DNA of 8,885 nt from Rhodoferax sp. (GTDB lineage: Bacteria; Pseudomonadota; Gammaproteobacteria; Burkholderiales; Burkholderiaceae_C): contig JAQTSL010000140.1 of NCBI GenBank assembly GCA_028711355.1, positions 1 to 8,885 of the forward strand. Reading direction: 5' to 3'. Every line of letters begins with the position of its first letter. Positions within the stretch are counted from its first letter, which is position 1. Positions 5,410 to 8,885 of the stretch are shown here, in pieces. The notes under the pieces are model-generated. The model did not search any database and was not told where the DNA came from. It worked only from the letters and a program-made list of their open reading frames with translations. The position numbers and the translations under genes are program-made.

Positions 5410-6567
5410 TCAGCCTTGAAGAATTTGCGCGATCGCATCGGCAGCCAATGTGGGAGTGTCGCGCTTCAACTCAATGTGCAGCGCGCTAAAACGTTGTTCC
5501 AGGGCGCGTATTCTCTCAGGCTGCTGGGTCTGGGCATCGAGCCAGGCCAAAACTTCTTTGGCCAACGCTTGCGGGCTGGCGGCGTCTTGCAGCAACTCGG
5601 GCACGACAAACTCACGGCACAAGATATTGGGCAAGCCAACCCAGGGCTGCAGCTTTTTGCGCCGCATGATCTGCCAAGACAACGCGCCCATGCGGTAGGC
5701 GATCACCATCGGGCGCTTGAACAGCGCGGCTTCCAGCGTGGCGGTGCCGCTGGCAATGAGGGTTACGTCACAGGCCGCCAAAGCGGTGTGCGACTGGCCG
5801 TCCAACACCTGTAGCCGAGCACCCAGACCATATTGCTGGGCCGCAGTGACGATCCGGTGCTTTAACAAAGGCACCGCAGGAACTATGAATTGTGTAGCTG
5901 GTTGCGCTTTCGTAATAAGGTCTGCAGCCTGAAAGAACACATCAACCAGATGCTTAACTTCGGACCCTCGGCTGCCAGGCAAAATGGCGACTACCGGGGC
6001 TTGATCCGATAAACCCAACTGCCGTCGCGCCTGTTGTCGGTCCGGTTGCAGCGGGATTACATTGGCCAACGGGTGCCCGACATAGGTGGCGGCAATGCCG
6101 TGCTGCGCCAACAAAGCCGGCTCAAACGGAAAGATGCACAGCACATGATCGACGCTGCGCTTGATTTTTTCAACCCGTTCAGGGCGCCAGGCCCAGATCG
6201 ACGGGCAGACAAAATGCACGGTTCTAATGCCTTGTTGCCTGAGCGCGGACTCCAAATCCAGGTTGAAGTCGGGCGCATCGACACCGATGAAGACATCGGG
6301 CGGATTGGTTAACAGTCTGGCTTTGAGTTGGCTACGGATGCCCACAATCTCGCGGTAGCGGCGCAGCACCTCCCAGCCAAAACCGTGCACCGAAAGCTTG
6401 TCGTGCGGCCACCAGGTCTGAAAACCACGTTGCGCCATCTGCGGGCCGCCAATGCCGACGCTGGTCATATCTGGCCAACGCTCTTTCATGCCGTCGAGCA
6501 ACAAGCCCGCTAGCAAATCACCGGAAGCTTCTCCGGCGACCAGGGCTGCTTTGAGGTGGTTGGGCAT
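5410..6567 (-). CDS. lpxB: Lipid-A-disaccharide synthase
   Basis: LpxB (glycosyltransferase family 19) condenses UDP-2,3-diacylglucosamine with lipid X to give the beta-1,6-linked lipid A disaccharide at the inner face of the cytoplasmic membrane. The 385 residues match the usual length. Visible motifs are GEASGD at 12-17, GIGGPQM at about 38-44, GVDAPDFNL at about 95-103, PSIWAWRPERV at about 122-132, YVGHPL at about 162-167, ILPGSRGSEV at about 195-204 and SGTATLE at 273-279. The start MPNHLKAALVAGEASGD at 6567 gives the family length; the open frame continues upstream only through repeat sequence. No good Shine-Dalgarno motif precedes this ATG, possibly because the hairpin insertion replaced the native upstream sequence. 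lpxA lies 327 bases upstream, an unusually wide gap for this operon. Confidence 0.96.
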   Translation of the reverse strand: MPNHLKAALVAGEASGDLLAGLLLDGMKERWPDMTSVGIGGPQMAQRGFQTWWPHDKLSVHGFGWEVLRRYREIVGIRSQLKARLLTNPPDVFIGVDAPDFNLDLESALRQQGIRTVHFVCPSIWAWRPERVEKIKRSVDHVLCIFPFEPALLAQHGIAATYVGHPLANVIPLQPDRQQARRQLGLSDQAPVVAILPGSRGSEVKHLVDVFFQAADLITKAQPATQFIVPAVPLLKHRIVTAAQQYGLGARLQVLDGQSHTALAACDVTLIASGTATLEAALFKRPMVIAYRMGALSWQIMRRKKLQPWVGLPNILCREFVVPELLQDAASPQALAKEVLAWLDAQTQQPERIRALEQRFSALHIELKRDTPTLAADAIAQILQG

Positions 6568-6619
6568 TTTCAGCAGCGGTTTGCAGGGGTCCTGGGCGGC
6601 ACAGCGTTCGTGAGCAGCA

Positions 6620-6689
6620 CAGCAGTCGGATGGGCATCCCCCCTCATGCTGGAGTACCAGAAATCGGGGGGCTGCCCACCCGACTGCTG
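6620..6689. repeat. Long hairpin element 1 (24-base stem)
   Basis: The left arm at 6620-6643 pairs with the right arm at 6666-6689 at 22 of 24 positions. In the minus-strand RNA one of the two mismatches becomes a G-U wobble, giving 23 of 24. The 22-base loop contains ATGCTGGAGTACCAG, which can itself fold as CTGG-AGTA-CCAG. The arms run into C6/G6 tracts next to the loop. Confidence 0.9.
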
Positions 6690-6780
6690 CGCCGATGCGG
6701 TCGTTGACTCGGCCCCGTTTTTTGAATACTGAAAACCAAAAGCCATTGACAAAGACTTGGTTTCGATTCACCACCGTCTA

Positions 6781-6856
6781 GCGAGACGGGGAGTGCGGGG
6801 GGCCAACGATTGCTGGTACTCCAGCATGAGGAGGCCGCCCGCACTCCCCGTCTCGC
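6781..6856. repeat. Long hairpin element 2 (24-base stem, same loop core inverted)
   Basis: The left arm at 6781-6804 pairs with the right arm at 6833-6856 at 23 of 24 positions; the first 19 bases, starting GCGAGACGGGGAGTGCGGG, are perfect. The 28-base loop carries the element 1 core in opposite orientation: the minus strand of 6807-6830 matches 6643-6666 at 23 of 24 bases. The stems of the two elements are not related in sequence. Confidence 0.9.
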
Positions 6857-6894
6857 GGGTTCAACGACAAAATGTCCCTGCACCCCCATAAAAA

Positions 6895-7689
6895 TCACCG
6901 CACAATCCCGCGCTGCGGCGAAGATTGCTCTAAAAACGACAGCATCATCTGCACATCCGGCGAGGCCTCAGGGCATTTTTCATCCAATGTTGCAATACGC
7001 TCGCAAGCCGCCTGCAAGGTCAGATCGTCACGGTACAGTGCCTTGTGCATGGCTTTCACCACGGCGATGCGTTCGGGCGAGAAGCCACGCCGACGCAGCC
7101 CTTCGTAGTTCATCGAGCGCGCCGCAGCCGGTTGCCCCTGACACATCACAAACGGCGGCAGGTCGGCAAACAGCAGCGTACACATGGCGGTCATGCTGTG
7201 CGCGCCGATGCGCACGAACTGGTGGACCACGGTAAAGCCGCCAAAAATGGCCCAATCGCCGACGTGCACGTGGCCGGCCAGTTGCGTATTGTTGGCAAAA
7301 ATGGTGTTGTTACCCACTTGGCAGTCGTGCGCCAGATGGCAATACGCCATGATCCAGTTATCGTCACCCAACCGCGTCACACCCACGTCACCGGGCGAAC
7401 CAATGTTGAAGGTGCAAAACTCACGAATCGTGTTGCGGTGGCCAATCACCAGTTCACACGGCTCGTTGCCGTATTTCTTGTCCTGCGGAATCGCGCCCAG
7501 CGATGAAAACTGGAAGATGCGGTTGTCTTGCCCGATGCTGGTGTGGCCCTCGATCACCACATGCGGGCCGACGCTGGTGCCGGCACCAATGCGCACGTGT
7601 GGGCCAATGACGCTGTACGGGCCGACACTGACCGAGCTGTCGAGTTCGGCGGCAGGATCCACCAAGGCGGTGGCGTGGATGGTGGTCAA
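6895..7689 (-). CDS. lpxA: UDP-N-acetylglucosamine acyltransferase (LpxA)
   Basis: LpxA performs the first committed step of lipid A synthesis, moving an R-3-hydroxyacyl chain from ACP to the 3-OH of UDP-GlcNAc in the cytosol. The protein has 264 residues (262 in E. coli). Hexapeptide repeats (for example IGPHVRIGAGTSVGPHVVIEG) form the left-handed beta helix up to about residue 180; a helical C-terminal domain follows. Catalytic His121 lies in LAHDCQVGNN (E. coli His125) and His156 in VVHQF (E. coli His160). The residue aligned with E. coli Gly173, the acyl-length ruler, is Met169, as in Pseudomonas aeruginosa, which points to a short (C10-type) chain. The start is TTG at 7689, supported by AAGGG 6 bases upstream and by length. 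It begins 9 bases after the fabZ stop. Downstream, the hairpin region separates it from lpxB. Confidence 0.96.
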   Translation of the reverse strand: MTTIHATALVDPAAELDSSVSVGPYSVIGPHVRIGAGTSVGPHVVIEGHTSIGQDNRIFQFSSLGAIPQDKKYGNEPCELVIGHRNTIREFCTFNIGSPGDVGVTRLGDDNWIMAYCHLAHDCQVGNNTIFANNTQLAGHVHVGDWAIFGGFTVVHQFVRIGAHSMTAMCTLLFADLPPFVMCQGQPAAARSMNYEGLRRRGFSPERIAVVKAMHKALYRDDLTLQAACERIATLDEKCPEASPDVQMMLSFLEQSSPQRGIVR

Positions 7690-7695
7690 GACGCG

Positions 7696-7700
7696 CCCTT
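7696..7700 (-). promoter_or_regulatory. Ribosome binding site fixing the TTG start of lpxA
   Basis: AAGGG on the minus strand overlaps the fabZ stop codon TAA and ends 6 bases before the TTG at 7689. No ATG or GTG lies nearby in frame, so this site decides the start and implies coupling of fabZ and lpxA translation. Confidence 0.7.
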
Positions 7701-8136
7701 AAACGATTTTGCGGATGGCGCAGGTCAGCTCGGCCTGAACCGCCACCTCACCGGCGACTTCGGCACACGCCTGAAATTTGAAAATACCGGCTTTCATGCG
7801 CAGCAGAGTGACATTCAGGATCAACTGGTCCCCCGGCTCCACCGGTCGCTTGAAACGCACGCCTTCCATGCCGGCAAAGTAATACACGCTGTCCTGGCTG
7901 GCAGCAGAGTCGAGCGCGTCAAACGCCAGCAGAGCAGCTGCCTGCGCCAGCGCCTCAAGCATCAGCACCCCGGGCATCACCGGGCGGTACGGAAAGTGGC
8001 CCTGAAAAAAAGGCTCGTTGATAGTGACATTCTTAAGCGCCTTGATCGACTTGCCCTTGTCTATTTCCAGCACCCGATCGACCAGCAAAAACGGGTAGCG
8101 ATGCGGTAGCTTGGTCAGAATTTTGTGAATATCCAT
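7699..8136 (-). CDS. fabZ: 3-hydroxyacyl-ACP dehydratase FabZ
   Basis: FabZ dehydrates 3-hydroxyacyl-ACP to trans-2-enoyl-ACP in fatty acid elongation and so competes with LpxA and LpxD for hydroxyacyl-ACP, which is why it sits between their genes. The 145-residue protein shows the hot-dog fold signature PHRYPFLLVDRV at 11-22, catalytic His47 in GHFPYRPVMPG and catalytic Glu61 in LMLEALAQA, followed by the conserved F(K/R)RPVxPGDQL stretch. The ATG at 8136 has AAGGAA 6 bases upstream (8143-8148). An in-frame ATG at 8253 would add 39 residues derived from the lpxD end and the repeat and is not credible. The gap to the lpxD stop is 68 bases; lpxA follows after 9 bases. Confidence 0.97.
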   Translation of the reverse strand: MDIHKILTKLPHRYPFLLVDRVLEIDKGKSIKALKNVTINEPFFQGHFPYRPVMPGVLMLEALAQAAALLAFDALDSAASQDSVYYFAGMEGVRFKRPVEPGDQLILNVTLLRMKAGIFKFQACAEVAGEVAVQAELTCAIRKIV

Positions 8137-8202
8137 TCGGGGTTCCTTGGTTTTACTCAGAGGGCACGTTCTGCACGCTTGGTTGACGTGAGAGTTTGGC
8201 GA

Positions 8203-8294
8203 TGTCATGCCGGACTCGATCCGGCATCCATGGATTGCGGATCGAGTCCGCAATGACAGCCATCTTTCATGCTTTGGAGCGGCTTTGCGGCCAT
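8203..8294 (-). repeat. Dispersed palindromic repeat, copy B (in the 3' end of lpxD)
   Basis: Bases 8203-8258 form a 56-base quasi-palindrome bounded by TGTCAT and ATGACA and centred on CCATGG (8228-8233). Each half is itself a perfect hairpin: ATGCCGGA-CTCGA-TCCGGCAT at 8207-8227 and ATTGCGGA-TCGAG-TCCGCAAT at 8234-8254. A non-palindromic extension to 8294 (GCAAAGCCGCT...AAGCATG on the minus strand) is shared with copy A at 4586-4652. The style resembles the short palindromic repeats scattered in many proteobacterial genomes; I cannot assign a named family. Confidence 0.88.
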
Positions 8295-8885
8295 GGTGGT
8301 TAGTTGATGTTCAAGCGCGCGCACGCGCTCGCGCAGCGCCGCCAAATGTTTGACCACAGCGGCGTTTTTCTCCCACGCAGCGTTGTCGTCGATCGGAAAC
8401 AAGCCGGTGTAATGGCCAGCCTTGTGAATGGAACGGGTAGCTACGCTGGCGGCCGAGATATTGACACCATCGGCCAATGTCAAATGCCCCAAAACTACCG
8501 CACCACCACCAACTGTGCAATGCGCACCGATCGTGGCGCTGCCGGCCACACCCACGCAACCGGCCATCGCAGTGTGGGCACCGACGTGCACGTTGTGGCC
8601 AATCTGGATCAGGTTGTCGAGCTTGACGCCGTTTTCGATAACCGTGTCTTGCAGCGCACCGCGGTCGATGCAGGTGTTGGCGCCAATTTCAACGTCGTCG
8701 CCAATGCGTACCGCACCCAGTTGTTCAATTTTTTCCCAGACCCCTTGGTTGGGCGCAAAGCCAAAACCATCGGCACCAATCACCACGCCCGGATGCACGA
8801 TGCAGCGCGCCCCGACAAAGCATTTTTCACCCACGGTCACGCGCGACTTGAGCACCGTATCAGCGCCGATCTGCGCCCCGGCCTC
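8205..8885 (-). CDS. lpxD: UDP-3-O-(3-hydroxyacyl)glucosamine N-acyltransferase (LpxD), 5' end outside window
   Basis: LpxD adds the second R-3-hydroxyacyl chain, from ACP, to the 2-amino group of UDP-3-O-acyl-glucosamine, the third step of lipid A synthesis. The window holds the last 226 codons; roughly the first 120 residues, including the uridine-binding domain, lie outside. Visible are hexapeptide repeats of the left-handed helix, DGFGFAPN, the stretch CIDRGAL...KLDNLIQIGHNVHVG with the catalytic histidine of IGHNV (E. coli His239), GGGAVVLGHL, and a C-terminal helix (KHLAALRERVRALEHQL). The last 29 residues, starting MAAKPLQSMKDG and ending DAGSSPA, are encoded entirely by the inserted repeat at 8203-8294, which also supplies the TGA stop. 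The native C-terminus probably ended near EHQL. The catalytic core is intact. fabZ follows 68 bases downstream. Confidence 0.95.
   Translation of the reverse strand, partial: EAGAQIGADTVLKSRVTVGEKCFVGARCIVHPGVVIGADGFGFAPNQGVWEKIEQLGAVRIGDDVEIGANTCIDRGALQDTVIENGVKLDNLIQIGHNVHVGAHTAMAGCVGVAGSATIGAHCTVGGGAVVLGHLTLADGVNISAASVATRSIHKAGHYTGLFPIDDNAAWEKNAAVVKHLAALRERVRALEHQLTTMAAKPLQSMKDGCHCGLDPQSMDAGSSPA

Larger units (their letters stand above)
6568..6894. other. lpxA-lpxB intergenic region filled by two hairpin elements
   Basis: This 327-base stretch has no credible gene. It holds two long inverted repeats (6620-6689 and 6781-6856) separated by about 91 bases that are richer in A and T than their surroundings. 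A minus-strand TTGTCA (6752-6747) lies 18 bases before a poor TATTCA (6728-6723), at best a weak promoter for lpxB. Confidence 0.8.

Noticed and set aside
4626..5489. 287-codon plus-strand open frame over rnhB
   Set aside because: It runs antisense to rnhB, begins in the repeat and has no ribosome binding site or known motifs.
6617..6856. Integron attC sites or a retron/DGR hairpin
   Set aside because: No GTTRRRY/RYYYAAC boxes, no integrase, no reverse transcriptase and no variable/template repeat pair are present in the window.
6644..6898. Short minus-strand frames in the lpxA-lpxB gap and the 5' extension of lpxB to 6774
   Set aside because: They translate the hairpin elements. LpxB family length and motifs fix the start at 6567.

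Overview
The window reads as chromosomal DNA of a betaproteobacterium, most likely a member of the Burkholderiales near the Comamonadaceae (Rhodoferax/Polaromonas-like). This rests on protein style, the lpxD-fabZ-lpxA-lpxB-rnhB-RNA methyltransferase gene order, a moderately high GC content and the style of the dispersed palindromic repeats. The genus is inference. Every gene I can support lies on the minus strand, so the biological reading order runs from coordinate 8885 down to 1.

Region 8885-3749 is the lipid A / RNA-maintenance operon: lpxD (its 5' part is cut by the window edge), fabZ, lpxA, lpxB, rnhB and a SpoU/TrmH-family 2'-O-ribose RNA methyltransferase. LpxA and LpxD are acyltransferases, FabZ supplies the acyl-ACP pool they share with fatty acid synthesis, and LpxB joins the two glucosamine units into the lipid A disaccharide. 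This conserved operon is interrupted by three repeat insertions. One palindromic repeat supplies the last 29 codons and the stop of lpxD. A pair of long hairpins fills the 327-base lpxA-lpxB gap. A second, diverged copy of the lpxD repeat lies between rnhB and the methyltransferase. A candidate rho-independent terminator sits downstream of the methyltransferase.

Region 3538-1850 is a run of small envelope-type genes: a BON-domain lipoprotein, a glycine-zipper (17 kDa antigen/SlyB-like) lipoprotein, a collagen-like Gly-X-Y lipoprotein whose ATG appears to have mutated to AGG, a 52-residue DUF3309-type membrane peptide, and a cupin gene that has lost its barrel by an in-frame internal deletion. 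Such genes are often stress-associated in related bacteria, but no regulator is present here.

Region 1817-1 holds an alpha/beta hydrolase of the arylesterase/non-heme haloperoxidase type and a class II fumarase (fumC), cut by the window edge just after its GSSIMPGK signature.

The most unusual signal is the pair of hairpins between lpxA and lpxB. They share a near-identical 24-base loop core in opposite orientation, yet their 24-base stems are unrelated in sequence while each is almost perfectly self-complementary. I do not recognise this arrangement. No phage, CRISPR, transposase, tRNA or rRNA was found.
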